Source: Tetrapyrgos nigripes (Eukaryota > Basidiomycota > Agaricomycetes > Agaricales > Campanellaceae). Taken from it: DNA of 64,000 nt. Positions 45,368 to 57,600 of this stretch are shown piece after piece; position 1 is the stretch's first letter, and each line of letters begins with the position of its first letter. Where the stretch lies: contig JAACJM010000192.1 in the NCBI GenBank assembly GCA_013368315.1, forward strand, positions 62,001 to 126,000, given 5' to 3'. The translations under genes and the position numbers were made by a program. The notes beneath the pieces are model-generated. The model was not told where the DNA came from, ran no database searches, and saw nothing but the letters and a program-made list of their open reading frames with translations.

Positions 45368-45779
45368 ATGTTTTGAAACTGTAAAAACCAAAAAATTGTC
45401 TTCAACTGTAATTGCCATCATTTCTTGGTTCAGAATTATGTACTTGTTGTATATAACTTTGTGTGATAGCTTTCCCAATGAAAATTTGAAAATATTTCAA
45501 GTATGTTTCAACTACAACATGATGAGTATCACAATACTAGATGTAAGTATTTTAAGAAGTTCTTGATAAATCCAAAAAGAACAGCTGCATGCGTATGCTC
45601 TGTTTCAAACACCAGCACCAACTAGGTCTCTAGACCCAACCCCTTCCTCTTCCTTTGATTCACTAATGGATGCAGACTTCTCCTAAAAAGTAACAGGTAA
45701 AGAAGGACAATGAGTAAATGCCATGCCCGACATGACACAATTACAACACAACATGAGAAAGATGCACTGAGTACTCACA

Positions 45780-46198
45780 CAATCCCATAAACCTCTGGAT
45801 CCTTCTCTGTCAAATCCCCAATCACCAAAAAACTCTTATTCGGATACATCCCATGGATCCTTGTAATTTGCTTCACCTTCTAAGCCAACATAGCATCTCC
45901 ATTTACTGTGACTTGTCCAATCAGATCTTCAACCAATATCATTCATGGGGTTGGCTAAAGGGAGAATCGGACCCATGGAAAAAGAGGAGGTTGTGTTGAT
46001 AAAATCATGCAAAAATGGATAGGGGGAACCAGAGACATGTAAGAATGCAGCAAGAGAAGTGTAGAGTTCTGGTATACCCGGTATGGGAGTTAGCTCATCA
46101 AAGAGGTTGGAGATTTTGGTGGTGTCATCAATGTCTGTCTGTGCACGTGTTAGAGAAAGGGTGATAGAGAAAGGCACCAGAAATAACACCAAATCCAT
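45780..46198 (-). pseudogene. APP1-like phosphatidate phosphatase remnant
   Basis: The exon contains TDIDDTTKIS (the DxDxT motif of this HAD-type family), a shortened PIPGIPELYTSL, HVSGSPYPFLHDFINTT and MGPILPL. After a stop and frame change comes ITRIHGMYPNKSFLVIGDLT, then EKDPEVYG, the last catalytic Asp region (GDSTEKDPE in most relatives; here Ser is Leu). A donor-like GTGAGT follows at 45,779. APP1 converts phosphatidate to diacylglycerol. A deletion between the DxDxT motif and PGIPELY, a stop near 45,860 and the loss of both ends show it is a pseudogene. Confidence 0.7.
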
Positions 46199-46308
46199 CA
46201 GGCTCAGAAGGAAACAACTTTGCAGTCAAAAAATCATGGTTTTCTGCCTTCAGTTCTGTCTCCATCTCACTTCCACTTATACTGCAACTTGACTACAACT
46301 CCTGAATA

Positions 46309-46776
46309 GTGTCTGAACTTTGGGTTGGACTGAACTGAAAGTTTGACTCAAAGTCCAGTTCAAGGTTCAGTTCCTGAACTTTTCTGGACATATTCAAACC
46401 AATACTTTTGACTGTACAAAACTACCATTTTTGGATGGTCTACACTCTTTTTTAATATGACTGATCCCAGGTAACACTTCAGGGATATCTTTGGGACCAA
46501 TGGCACATGCAAGCCACTTGTTTGTAGTGCACTGTTATACATCATACAATAAGCAAAGGCTTCAGAAGTCGCTTTGTATATCTGTTCTGGGAGTTTTTGG
46601 TATCCTGCAGCAAGTATTTGAACCTCAAAATGAAGAAAAATTGAGACTCGCTGAAAGAGTGGTTCAAAAAAGTTTGAACCTGAACTTTTGGTCCAGTTCA
46701 AAGTTCAGAAAAATTGTGAACCTACCCTCAAGAAAAAATTTGGCCTGAACCAGACTGAACCAGACTTAGAGAACAC
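46309..46776. mobile_element. 468-bp MITE, TA target site
   Basis: TIR-like ends GTGTCTGAACTTTGGGTTGG and, inverted, GTGTTCTCTAAGTCTGGTTC are flanked by TA on both sides (46,307-46,308 and 46,777-46,778). Inside both ends are repeated GTTCAGTTCCTGAAC-type motifs. TA duplication suggests Tc1/mariner mobilisation. Confidence 0.5.
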
Positions 46777-46778
46777 TA

Positions 46779-47718
46779 CTGGGATAAGGGGCCATTGCTT
46801 TGCATGGCAAGTTATGAGGCCCCTTACATTGAGGCTGATGGTTGAGCAAAGACACCATAGTGACCATTATAATATTTGCTAAAATATCTACAGTGCAAAG
46901 CGTTAGCCAAAGAAAGAGCAGAAAGCTAGTAACAGCTGATAAAGCCTTGTAGCTTGGAAAAGTGCAATAAGTAAGAGGAGAATTGGTGGAGAGACCCAGG
47001 TGCAGTGGGGAACAGGAGAGGAAGGCTGCATCAAAGGCAAGGTGCCTTGGTTACCAGTTGTTCCAGGAAACCCACAGATATCATAAAGGTCTTGATCATG
47101 ATGCTGGATAGGTGCTTGACGAGCGGCAACAAACAGGGGTGGGAGTTTGAACCCATGGAAAATATTTTTTCTGAGGTCACTATGATTCAAATTTGGACAT
47201 AAATTAACAGTATATGGTGTACTATGTAGCACTTGAGCCCCAGTGAAAAACAATGTTGGCCATGATTGACTATTTCTGACTATGTCCAGAAATCTTGCTC
47301 TTGCCAATTGTTTCAGATGTCATCAGAAAAAAGTCAGAAAATTGCTGTATACCAGATTTGTTTCTGGCTATTTCTGGCCTGTGTCCAGTCATCACTGAGA
47401 AAGATGCATCATTGTTGGCACCAGAAATGGTTGGACAGGTCCAGATAGATCCAGAAGAAATCTGATTCTATTCTATTTCCTACTGTACATGCTTCCTACA
47501 TAATGAGTACTATAACAAGCCTTCTGACTCCTGCCAAGTCCCAACCCCAACACATCTGCCAAATCAAATCATCAAAGTCCCAGAGCAGAGGCTAGGCAGT
47601 GTAGAATGTGTCTGGAAACCTGGATATGTATTCTACTATTAAGTTATCCAGTTGAACTTTATGTACAGTCTTATGTAGTTATTATTACCACAACTTCTGC
47701 TAAAGACATTTTGGACAT
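46779..47718. other. Gene-free stretch
   Basis: No recognised gene. A 134-codon minus-strand frame (47,307-46,903) has no familiar motif. TTTCTGGC / GTCCAGA phrases recur at 47,270-47,450 without forming a clear repeat. Confidence 0.35.
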
Positions 47719-47843
47719 GAGGCCATTTACACACTCTGTGAATCAGTTGCGAATTAGTTTGTTGTTGGTTTGTCAAAATCTGATTGGCTATTATCAATTC
47801 ACAACTGATTCACAACTAATTTACAGAGTGTGTAAATCGCCCC
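47719..47843. mobile_element. 125-bp hairpin MITE, GGCCATTTACACACTCTG ends
   Basis: GGCCATTTACACACTCTGTG on the left is matched by the inverted GGGCGATTTACACACTCTGT on the right, and the complementarity continues through AATCAGTTG repeats to almost the whole length. CATG flanks both sides, a possible 4-bp duplication. Confidence 0.6.
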
Positions 47844-47924
47844 ATGTTCGCTTTCTCATGTCATCACACTTGAACCCTCAACTTGAACAAAATGTATTCA
47901 CAAGTCTCAAACACAAATAAGAAG

Positions 47925-48385
47925 TCAGAATTGCCATATCCACAAGATCTAGGACTCAATTCCTAATTTATTTCCACAAAAAAGCGAAAATTTCCACCTT
48001 CATTAGGACACATACATATCTTTTGGCTATCTGATTGGCATTATAAGTCTTTCTCCATCATTCTGTAGCATAATACTTTGTTCAGTGGGAGTTTGGGGAT
48101 TCTCACTGAAAGACATACTTAGATATAGGTTTAAGTGCTACATGTATCACTAAATGTAACTTGATTTGACTTTAAGCTACAGCATGTACCTGGAACATCT
48201 TCTAGACATTATAAATCTCTTATTTGCTTTTAAATGATAGTACATGATGGAATACAAGGTATGAGTGTCTGATAAGCTCTGGACTGAGATATGGCTACAT
48301 ATATGGTCCAAAAGAGTACTATTTTCGCCCTTTTGGGAATAAATCAGGAATTGAGTCTTGGATCTTGAGGATCTGGCAATTCTGA
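47925..48385. mobile_element. 461-bp MITE with about 70-bp TIRs
   Basis: The left end TCAGAATTGCCATATCCACA continues through AAGATCTAGGACTCAATTCC. The right end, inverted, is TCAGAATTGCCAGATCCTCA with AAGATCCAAGACTCAATTCC. The match extends to CGAAAAT. No clear target duplication. Confidence 0.65.
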
Positions 48386-48865
48386 TCTCATATTCATGTT
48401 CAAGGCATTAAATAACATTTATATACCCACCCAAAGAATTTTATAAAGCACACATATGCAGATGCCACAGGTACCTATGTTTAGGGATACATACTGAATA
48501 GCACCAGAACCCTTGAGTATCTGGTCTATCCAAGTGAATATTTGGATTCAGACAGCCAAAATACTCTATTATACATATTCATACTGATATTGAATGCTAT
48601 AGCTTGCAGTGTCCATGGGCATTCCAAGTTTTCCCATTTTGGGATGTCATTTTGGGCATAGTTCCTCAGGATTTGATGATACAAGGAGATGAACTATATT
48701 CCCATATTCAGTGAGTGTAAATGCAGTATAAGACGAACCCACATGAATATCAGAGCTGATTGAATGCAACAATCAGCATCTGTCCTACTCTTTTGCTATA
48801 TTCAGAGTATTTTGGTCATATCCAAGCCATATCTCCACAACCACTATGATGCCTAGATGCTGTAA
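48386..48865. other. Gene-free stretch
   Basis: No open frame, repeat or motif I can support. Confidence 0.4.
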
Positions 48866-50932
48866 ATGATAGTATCATCAGAGTGGCTTTCAGCAGGGAG
48901 ACTCATAACAGCAATGATAATCTCAGCAGAACTTTTGCAAAAGTGGTGGTTTGCCATTGTTTGTTCCATTGTTTGTCTGCTACAAACATGTCATTTGCAA
49001 TGTTGCCTTTCTTCAATCCTCTTGCCCTCCACAATAGCATATACTTCACCATGACACTTTCTCCTTTCCTTTCACAAAACTCAAGTCCACAAATGCTTAG
49101 TGGCTTTGCTCTGTTCTCAGTCCTGGGCATATTGCTGTGATATACTTGTTGTAAGTGCCTGGAGTTTTTTCTTCTATTCTTCTAGTCAATCAATGCTCTG
49201 AAGAGATTGACATTCCTTTTCATTTTGTGTTTAGGTGAACTAATATCGAGAGAGGTTTGTCACTACCTTTTCATGTTTTTGCTAAAGTTGGTATATAATT
49301 ATGTGCACCAATTCTAGCAATGTTTTTTGTTCCTCTTGTGGAAGTAGGACTCCAGGAGATCCAGAGGAGGGCTGAGAAGCATCTATATTGCCTCTAGTGG
49401 GATTTGCACCAGGTAAGCCTTACATTGTTACATTGTCCCCCCATCTCCCCCCATCTCCCATCATTTCTCCCCACTCTCCCCCACTCGCGCATCATAGATT
49501 GGTAGCTCCACTCTGTTTTCAGACCTGGACACCTTGCTGTGAGCACTGGTCAAACATGAGGCCTGAGTATTGCACCACACCTCTTTCCTTTCAATAGTCT
49601 GAATGGTTTACTACTAAAAATTCTTTCCATTTTTGTTTAGGTGAACCACTTAATGGAAAGAAAGGTCATATCTCCAACACCTTTACAAAAGGTCTGATCA
49701 TTGGGCCATCTTGTAGACTCATCTCTCCATCCAACAAGATCACCAGCTGCTGAAAAGGAGATGGAACCTGAGATAAATGTTCTGAGGCCAACAAAGAGTA
49801 AAGTGGTATTTGTCCTTCTCTTTTGCAAAAGTCTGACAACTTGACCATCTCATAGACTCTCCCCCATGTCCAACAACAACCAAACTACTGATAAGGATGT
49901 AGTGAAACCTTTAGATGTCCCTGGTGATGCCTCAGCATCTGTGGCTCAGGATCAGTAAGTGGAAGTCAATCCTTGCTTTTGCAGAAGTCTGACCATTAGA
50001 CCACTCCATAGACTCTCTTCTTTGTCCAACAAAGACAAAGCTGATAATAGATGTCCCTGGTCAGGTCCCTGAGCCTGTAGCCCAGGACCTGTAAGTGGAA
50101 GTCATGGACTATCCTATAGACTCTCCAAGTCTTCTGACAAAGACCAAGCTGCTGGTAAGGAAGTAGGCATGCCTGCTAATGCCAAGATGAGTAAGTGGAA
50201 GTCAACCTTCACTTTTGCAAAAGTCTGAGACTCTGCTAATCAGGCTGTAGGAAAGCCTGCTGATGCTTCAGTGTTTGTGGAGGCTCTTAACCTTCACTTT
50301 TGCAAAAAGTCTGACAATTGGACTATCCTATAGACTCTCCATGTTGTCCACCAGTGACAAAGCAGCCAATAATGAAGTAGGAAAGCCTGGTGATGCCTCA
50401 GCATCTTTACCTCAAGATCAGTAAGTGGAAGTCCATCACACTTTTGCAAAAGTCTGACCAGTGTATCCTGCTGTAGGCTCTCCCCCTCATCCAAGAAAGG
50501 TCCAGTTGCTGAAAATGATGATGCAATGGAAATAGATGTTCCTGGTCCAGTGTCAGAATCCCCAGATCATGATGGGTAAGTGGAGGTGTACTGTTGCTTT
50601 TGCAAAAGACTGATCACCTTGCTGTAGTGTCCCCACTACTTCCAAGAAAAGGAACTTTGATTTGATTTCAAAGACTCGTTTCTCAATGGATGGTCAGAAA
50701 CCTCTTCCACAATGGGCTTCCAAGATGCACCAATACCTGCAGAACAATGTCACTGTTGTGGTGGCTATGGAGACACCCTGGGTTTGAGGATAACAAGGAC
50801 TCCTCTGTTGGTAGCAAGGAGTGGATCTCCATGCTGCAGGATGTTATCCAGGTGATGGACAGTATGTGGGAGCAGAGCCTGAGCAGTCAGGGAGCCACTG
50901 CATCATCATCCTCCAAGAGAGTTTGTTCATGA
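48866..50932 (+). CDS. Unrecognised gene built of repeated exon-intron modules
   Basis: From about 49,650 a module recurs. The exon begins CTCTCC..(C/T)GTCCAAC and encodes Ser/Asp/Lys-rich text such as NNNQTTDKDVV and PGDASASVAQDQ, then comes GTAAGTGGAAGTC (donor). The intron contains the palindrome CTTTTGCAAAAGTCTGACC and ends TAG. At least six modules are visible (exons near 49,710, 49,860, 50,020, 50,120, 50,340 and 50,480). The last, non-repeated exons encode TRFSMDGQKPLPQWASKMHQ and SKEWISMLQDVIQVMDSMWE, with a stop at 50,930-50,932. Some modules contain frame breaks, so part of the gene may be decayed. I do not know the family; the start is uncertain. Confidence 0.4.
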
Positions 50933-51084
50933 TCCATTCTGCATCATCTTCTTGTCTTCCTTGCTCTCTATTGCTGTGTTCATATCACTTTGCTCTCATT
51001 TGCTCACCTTCATATTACCATTGCCATGTATCATTGGTACTTGCTGTCATGTTTTGCAAAAACTGTGTATTTGTAGTGTACATA

Positions 51085-51262
51085 AGTTATCCATGACTTT
51101 TGCAAAAGCCACACTTTTGTGATTGGCTTTAAGGTATGTGTAATAGTTATCCATGACTTTTGCAAAAGCTGCCCTTTTTTTGTGATTGACTTCAAGGTAT
51201 GTAGTAGTTATCCATGACTTTTGCAAAAGCCACACCTTTGTGACTGGCTTTAAGGTATATGT
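51085..51262. repeat. Three tandem GTTATCCATGACTTTTGCAAAAGC units
   Basis: Units of about 60 bp (near 51,085, 51,146 and 51,201) carry the same CTTTTGCAAAAG palindrome as the introns of the preceding gene, followed by TTTGTGA(T/C)TGGCTTTAAGGTAT. Confidence 0.75.
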
Positions 51263-51544
51263 CACACTAACCAAGTAAAAATTGCGAAAATCACTTAACT
51301 GAGTGGTGCTGATGTTCGGCAAGCTCACTTAAGGCCACCCACTGGCCACCCAGGCTGCTGGAAGGCTGTTCATCAGCAAAATCACAGATGTATGAACTGC
51401 ATGGGAGGTATAGTGAGTATAGTTATCATACCATCCCATACAGATTGATACAAAGTCTGTCGGATTGGCTCTATACACGAAATGTATAGACTTTTAGATA
51501 TGTATAGGATGTATAGAAAGGGTCAAATTGTGACTTGTCAGAAG
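51263..51544. other. 3' flank of Plavaka copy 1
   Basis: Contains AAGGCCACCCACTGGCCACCC (51,329-51,350) and a run of ATGTATAG motifs; a candidate place for the element's end, but no partner end was found. Confidence 0.3.
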
Positions 51545-54500
51545 ATAATTTCATTCGCATGATGATCTGCATATTTATTTACATAGAACGCATTAAATAC
51601 ATCAAGAGAGAGGCTATAGTGATGGTTCGGGGAATGGGATTAAGTCCATAGACAGGTAGCAAGTGTACTCCTCTAAGAATAGTATCTAAATGAATAACGG
51701 CCAGTGACGGGGTCTCATAACAATGATTACGATAAGCTGGTCTTACAATCCACATACCCGTGTTGGGATCCGGTCATCAACCAAAGGCGTTGAACCAATG
51801 AATAAGAGCGCAAGGATATACAGTATCTCCAAATTTGAAAGAAAAGAAAAGAAGCACACGAGCCACACTCATACCTCTAAATCCCGGCCTGTTCGAGTTT
51901 GTGACAACAAGAACGGTGTCATAGCGTGCATGACCACGCCATGATGGTGTTGAGCGAATGCGTTCACGCATCATGCCACGAATACCAGAGATATCACTTG
52001 GTGCATAAAATGTCGCCACAGCAGAAGGAAACACTGAGAACCGTGACAACATGATGGAGAAGTCAGTACCAGCTTCTTGTTCATCGAGAAATTGTTGTAC
52101 AAGGACCGGAAGGAGAGGCTGTCCAATGTGCTCTGCCAGTTCGTCAACGTATCGTGGATAGGCTCTCGCTGCAGACAGTATTAGAGCCAAAAAAGGACAC
52201 AAAAAGAATATGCAGCCTTACCATGTGTCTTAGCCAGGACAACATCAGAGGGGACACAATCCCCATCCATGGCACCAACATCATCTGACTCTATGTCGAA
52301 CAGGTCTGGAAGCGGCTGGTGTAATGGTAGAAGAAGCCCTCACTCCACCAGGTCAGCACGTAAGGCAAGGAGTTTGTCAATGCGTTGATTGATCAACAAC
52401 ATTTGACTGATAGCCTGCCAGTGATTTGACCGACACCAGGGTTTCTTCATAGCGGTGATGTGTCTTGACTCGGTAATTGTGGAACATAGACCATTGGGTG
52501 CACCAAACTCCATGATGAGAAGGGGGTAATGAACCATGGAGTGTAGACGAGGAAGCGAGAAGTCTTCACAGACATTGGTTGTGATGAAGATTTGACAAAA
52601 AATAATGGAAGCGACTAATAGAGGCTTCGATTTGCTGCAATGCTGGTTCGTCGATATCAGACTGCTGGACAAGGTAGCAAAAATCGAGGAGTGACAACAA
52701 GCATCTCATCATCTCCGGTGGTAGGTACTCTGCAACAGCGGTCATGAACACCTGATATCATAGTTAGCCAACCAAAAACATATCAAGCAATTAGCAACAC
52801 TCACCTTCATCAACGCTTTTTGAATCATCTCCCGTCCACTGCTTGAAACGTCGACTGTGAGGGAACCTTCGAAGACCAGGGAATGGTGGAACAGTAGCAA
52901 TACTGTAGGACATGTATTAGTTGTAGATACATAGTCTAATCATGCACAATACTCACCAGTAATCAATATTGTCCATAATTTTGGATGCTGCTTCCTCACC
53001 GTGCTCGAGAACCAGATACTCAAAGCACCAGTCAACGAGCATGTCCTTGAAGCATCCCTTGATAACTTGATGTAATAAATCTGCGACATCATTTCATGGA
53101 TGTCTGCTCAGGGAAAGTCTGTTGTGAAAGGCTAAAATCACAATCAGCGAGAGTAATGTACATGAAGTAACACAACCTGACTTTGACACCTTGATCCATC
53201 CCAAAAATTATCCCAAAGCACAGTCCCGTCATCTTCATACTGTTCGAGTAACACTTTGTCTAAATGACGCAAATGCCGAGGAGCGCTTTCATCAAGATTT
53301 GATGCTGGTGCTCTGCATCTACAAAGTAAATAATTAAGTGACCTGAATGAGAATAAACAGCACGAGATAATTACCTGGAACACCAGCCCTGCACAACGCC
53401 TGACAAGTAGACTTGCTTGGGATAGTCGGCAATGAAAGCACCGAGGTCATAGACAACTCGGTGGAAGTGGCCGTCTGGGCAATGGCGAATTATAGGAACT
53501 GTCATCCCTGGCCAAAGCGAGGTGAGAATTGCACTCAAAGAGGAGTGGTACAGCTGCTTCTTGAAGAGCCAGAATTTAGGATCATTATCGTAACGCCTGT
53601 CAGCTGTCCTTGTGTCAGTGAAAGTATGTATTTGCGCACAAGGATAATACATACACTTGGGAATGGCCAGAAAACCTATTGGTATGACTCCATTGTGATG
53701 GCCTCGACGTGCACTGTTGCAAAGATTACCAATGGAGAGGTAGAGAGGGTGGTGTTCAACATGGCCAGTACCAACAGACACAGTAGTCTTGTCAGCACCC
53801 AAGATAACGGGGCAGTACATGGCACCTTGCGTGGTTGGGTTGTCCTCATATATCTGAGTCTGGTATGTGGTATAAGCATAATGTAGTCAACGAGAGGGGA
53901 AAAAGACGTACTGCATGCCGCCAGTCCACTGCTGTCTCGAAGCACTTCCACGGAGCACCCCCAACACAAATATTGTCAATACCCTTGAGAAGGTCGTTGT
54001 GATTATCGAAGGGGCCAGACTCTGCACCATACTTGGACAGGGAGAGGAACCAAATATCTAATAACTCGTCGATGTCTGACTGTGACATCTGAGCCTTGCG
54101 AAAACAGAAATCGGCTAATCGGAACTGGACCTCATCTTCAAAAGGTGCCCACACGTTGTCGACATCAGGAAGGGGGAGTGGAGGAGTGCTGCGGTCAATG
54201 GGATCACCATTTTCATCACAAATGTCACCTAAAAAAGATATTAAGAAGGAGCTGTGACTATTTTACTCCAATGACATACCAGTCAAAAAAGGGTGATAGT
54301 TTTTTGATTCACGAGGTTGAGTAGGCTCTGGCGGGGAGGAGAGGTTGGAGGAGGAGGGGAAGATGGAGAATGAAAAGGCTCCGGCTCAGGACCCGCTGTC
54401 TGATCAAATGGTCCAGATAAAGGAGTCTCGGTAGGTGCAGAGGGTGCAGTATGCAGCTGGATACTCCCTGTATGCTTGGCATTTGTATGTTTTGTCAGGT

Positions 54501-54555
54501 CACGAAAGCGCTTGAAAGTCTGTCTACAGCCTGGATAACTGCAGGAGACGACCAT
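51545..54555 (-). pseudogene. Plavaka-type DDE transposase, copy 1, decayed
   Basis: The start at 54,555 gives MVVSCSYPGCRQTFKRFRDL then TKHTNAKH, a C2H2 finger, followed by a Pro/Ser-rich linker. Exon 2 has FEDEVQFRLADFCFRKAQMS. Exon 3 has CPVILGADKTTVSVGTGHVE, the first catalytic Asp of Plavaka transposases, then SIGNLCNSARRGHHNGVIPI. Later exons give CPDGHFHRVVYDLGAFIADY, a WTGDDSK-type region, QFGAPNGLCSTITESRHITA and ALIHWFN. The last exon ends FNAFYVNKYADHHANEIIF. Introns are short with good sites (for example 53,940-53,888). Compared with the usual order, a stretch between VDWRHA and the DNPTTQGAMYCP block seems missing, and frame breaks lie near 54,330, 51,780 and 51,600. The enzyme would cut and paste a CACTA-like element. 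This copy is probably dead. Confidence 0.85.
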
Positions 54556-54783
54556 GTTAGAAAGGTGATGCGACTCGGAATGAGGAAAGAGCAACGTGCT
54601 TACCAAGATCTGAGCGACTTTTTTTTTTGTTTGTTTTTTTTTTTTGCAAATTCCGGAAACTTCCTTGCCAACGAACTATCATAGCTCTCTCTCTCTCTCT
54701 TGCCCTTCACACTCCCTCCCTCAATCCCAACTATGTCCAATCCATATGATACCCGTCGCTGAAAAGTCATAATCCCAGAGAGC

Positions 54784-57071
54784 ATGCAAAAAAGGACGCT
54801 CGAGGAAATTCGAGCCGTGAAGGAAGAACGTGTAAAAGAAGCAACAAAGAAGAAGGAGGCAAAGCAGTTGGAGAAGAAGAAGAAGATGGAGAGTCGGAAG
54901 GCTTCTGCTCAGGTTGTTGCTGCGCCAAGGACAAGCAGGCACTGGAAGATGAAGTATTCAGTCAATGCGTCCTGACTTAGAACTGACGAAAAATTTACCT
55001 TACAAGGCCACTTCATTCGGCAACTCAGACTCTGGCATTATCCTCAGTGATGATGAGCCGGACTCCTCCCCAGCTCAGGATGCTGTAGTTGGAGCTAGTG
55101 AGGATGGAGCCTCAGAGCCCCCGAGGTCGGAGTATGGCGTTGAGTCTGATTCTTCAGCTATGTTGCTTGATGACGACAATGATGATGATGACGACACCTT
55201 TCAGCCTGAATTGCATGGCGAGGATGATGAGAATGATATGGAGGTTGACGTTGGTGATGCGGCAGATATGCTTGCAGACCTTGCAGGTGAAACATTGTTG
55301 CCTTCGCCTGTGGGTAACGCTGGAAGTAGCTCGGAGGGTAACGATGAAGATCTTGCAGTCCAAGAGTTCCTAAAGTCTTACCGAGAGCAGAAGGACCGCG
55401 AGAGCAAGGCGTTAAAACGGAAAAAGAAGGCTGAGGAGAATAAAGTCTCACGAAAGGTATCCTTCTCAGCTAATCCACTGGGCACATCACTAACTCTTCT
55501 GCATAGGAGCAAAAGTCTGCAGTGCAAAACGAGGTCGCTGCCGCAAGAGCCTATCCTTCCCAAAACCTTGTCACTCCATCTTCTGGTAACGGCGAATCTT
55601 TGAAGTGTATGGCTGGATCAGATGTTGACAACAACGAGTAAGTCATGGTGCTTGCCTGGTATCAGACACTAAAGCATTCGTACTTACAGAATAAAAAAGC
55701 GGTCCAAGGGACCGCAAGTTGGGGGACTGAAACATGGTTGGAAGACTACAGCCGTCTTCAGTTCCCAGGCTGCGGCCTCTTCCAAAACATCCTTGGCATC
55801 GTCCAACGATAATGCTGAGCCCGTTAAAGGGGAGTTTGACACTGAGGAAAGTCCAGAGGTGTTGAAGAAAGCCCGAAATGGTGGAGTGACAACAAGAAGG
55901 TATTCCCTTTGATTGAATTGAGACCCGTGACTCATCATCCATTTATTAGATTTCTCTCGTACCTGCAAACATCAAGGAAATCGATGCGAAAGAGCAGAAA
56001 GCAAGCACAACGACCAACGCTACCAAGACTAAACACCGTCAAACCTCAAAAGATGACCTCCCATTCCCGGTCATCGCTCAAAAAACCCAATGGCTCAAGA
56101 CAGTTTGGCCTGCCATTCTCAAATGGGCAGGCAGCTACGAGAATCAGTTTTGGACTCAACTCTGGGCCTGAGGTCAAGGAGGTCCTCGCTACCCTCTGGA
56201 CCAAGTACTATCCTCCTAGCACTGAGCTTCCTGCAACGTACAAAGACCTGAAGACGAATACGGACAAACCACGCGTTGAGCACCCTGCTCTTATCGGTTA
56301 TGTACATTTTCATTTTCTATTTTGTTCTTTATTCAGGCTGACTACTCTTTTAAGATCCAGGCTGGAATACGAAGCTATCGAATTGATATTGGCAAGCGGG
56401 CGCTGATGATTGTGGGCCGGGAAGTTGTGAACTTAGGTGACTCAGTGAGCGAGTGAGCGGAATGGGCACAACAGCAATTGCTGTTGGATCGCTGGATGTA
56501 CAAAGAGCCCAGATTAACTGTATGTCTTTTTTATCTTTTTTTGTTGCTCTCTTATTCATTCTTTGAGAAGCGCAAAGAGAGTAAAAGGAGCTCTTCGGAG
56601 GCCCACTCCTGCTCGAAGTCTTTGCTCTCTTTTTGTCAAGAATTAGTACTTCTAGTGGCGACGATGAGTATGAGTACCCCGCTGGTGCTCTGGCCCTCAG
56701 TGCTGCTGCTGTGCGTTGTCCATCATTACTGCCCTTATGATTCCTGATACACTTTTTTGACCGGCAGGTCTTTTGTGCTCTCGACGCATGGAAAACTGGT
56801 ACCAATTCCATTCAAGAGGCCATCAACAAAGCGAAGGAAGAAGCCACCACTGCTAACAAGAAACCTTGGAAGGTCACTGTCGCTAGCTTTGGAGAAGACC
56901 TCTGGAAAGCCAAAGTTGACGAATATTACAAGCTTACGGAAAAAGTTGCAGCCGAAGAAGTGGCAACAATTACTCGAAGCGGCTGATATGCATATGAAAT
57001 CGTCTGACCGTGTTGCTGATGATGCTGGAACTACTCTATCTGCCACTGAGGGTCAGACGGTGATGATGTGA
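54784..57071 (+). pseudogene. Decayed gene of a recurrent Agaricomycete family (function unknown), divergent from Plavaka
   Basis: The first segment (54,784-54,960) is a Lys/Glu coiled coil. It is followed by an acidic Asp/Glu-rich part (55,100-55,380) and VQEFLKSYREQKDRESK. Introns with clean sites follow at 55,457-55,506 and 55,637-55,689. Next come LPFPVIAQKTQWLKTVWPAI (56,070), VKEVLATLWTKYYPPSTELP in another frame (56,180), KIQAGIRSYRIDIGKRAL and, after an in-frame TGA, AEWAQQQLLLDRWMYKEP. The tail is YPAGALALSAAAV, then CALDAWKTGTNS and WQQLLEAADMHMKS. The series W-x-x-x-x-P / YPxGALALSxxAV / W-x-TG recurs in fungal proteins of unknown function. Start codons of this gene and of the Plavaka transposase lie about 230 bp apart, head to head. 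Frame changes near 55,960, 56,150 and 56,960 plus the TGA indicate decay. Confidence 0.55.
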
Positions 57072-57339
57072 TTGTTTTGTCAGACTAGAACAGGTACGAT
57101 CAAGTCATCTAGTCCCAGCATTCCCTTTCGGTTGACGTTTTTTGTTATTCTAGCCGGTCACTGCCTGTAGTATTTGATTTATGGTTTTTCAACGGACTCG
57201 CTGCCAGTGGTTTCAGTGTACTTGGCGGTCAGGCTGGGATGCAGTGCATTACATAGTGTATTATCTACTGGTCTATCTGTTGTTTTTACATGAATTAGAA
57301 TGCTTTTCTCTATCGCTAATGGTGCATAGTATTGATCAT

Positions 57340-57600
57340 GATACATTCATATAGTAAGAGTATAGTTTGTATGGAGAGCGTGTATAGTAAGGTATGGAGG
57401 AGGACACATATCTTGTATGGAATGGGTATAGGATTTATGTACCCCCCCCCTCTGTTCCATACTCGTATGATGTTGTATGGATTGCATGGTGCCATACCAT
57501 CTATACGACCTCAGGAATTGCTGATGTTGTCCACTCATCCAGAACTTTTGCAAATCCCACTTGGATATATTACCCATACTTTTGAAAATGTATTACAGCA
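57340..57600. other. TATGGA/TATAG-rich stretch
   Basis: Repeated TATGGA, GTATAG and CCATAC motifs on both strands, with a C9 run at 57,444. It looks like a decayed small element; no TIR pair established. Confidence 0.3.

Noticed and set aside
54283..54330. End of the first Plavaka exon as SLLNLVNQKTITLF then stop
   Set aside because: Another frame gives PTQPRESKNYHPFLT leading into a good donor, as expected for the family; the other reading is a frameshift artefact.
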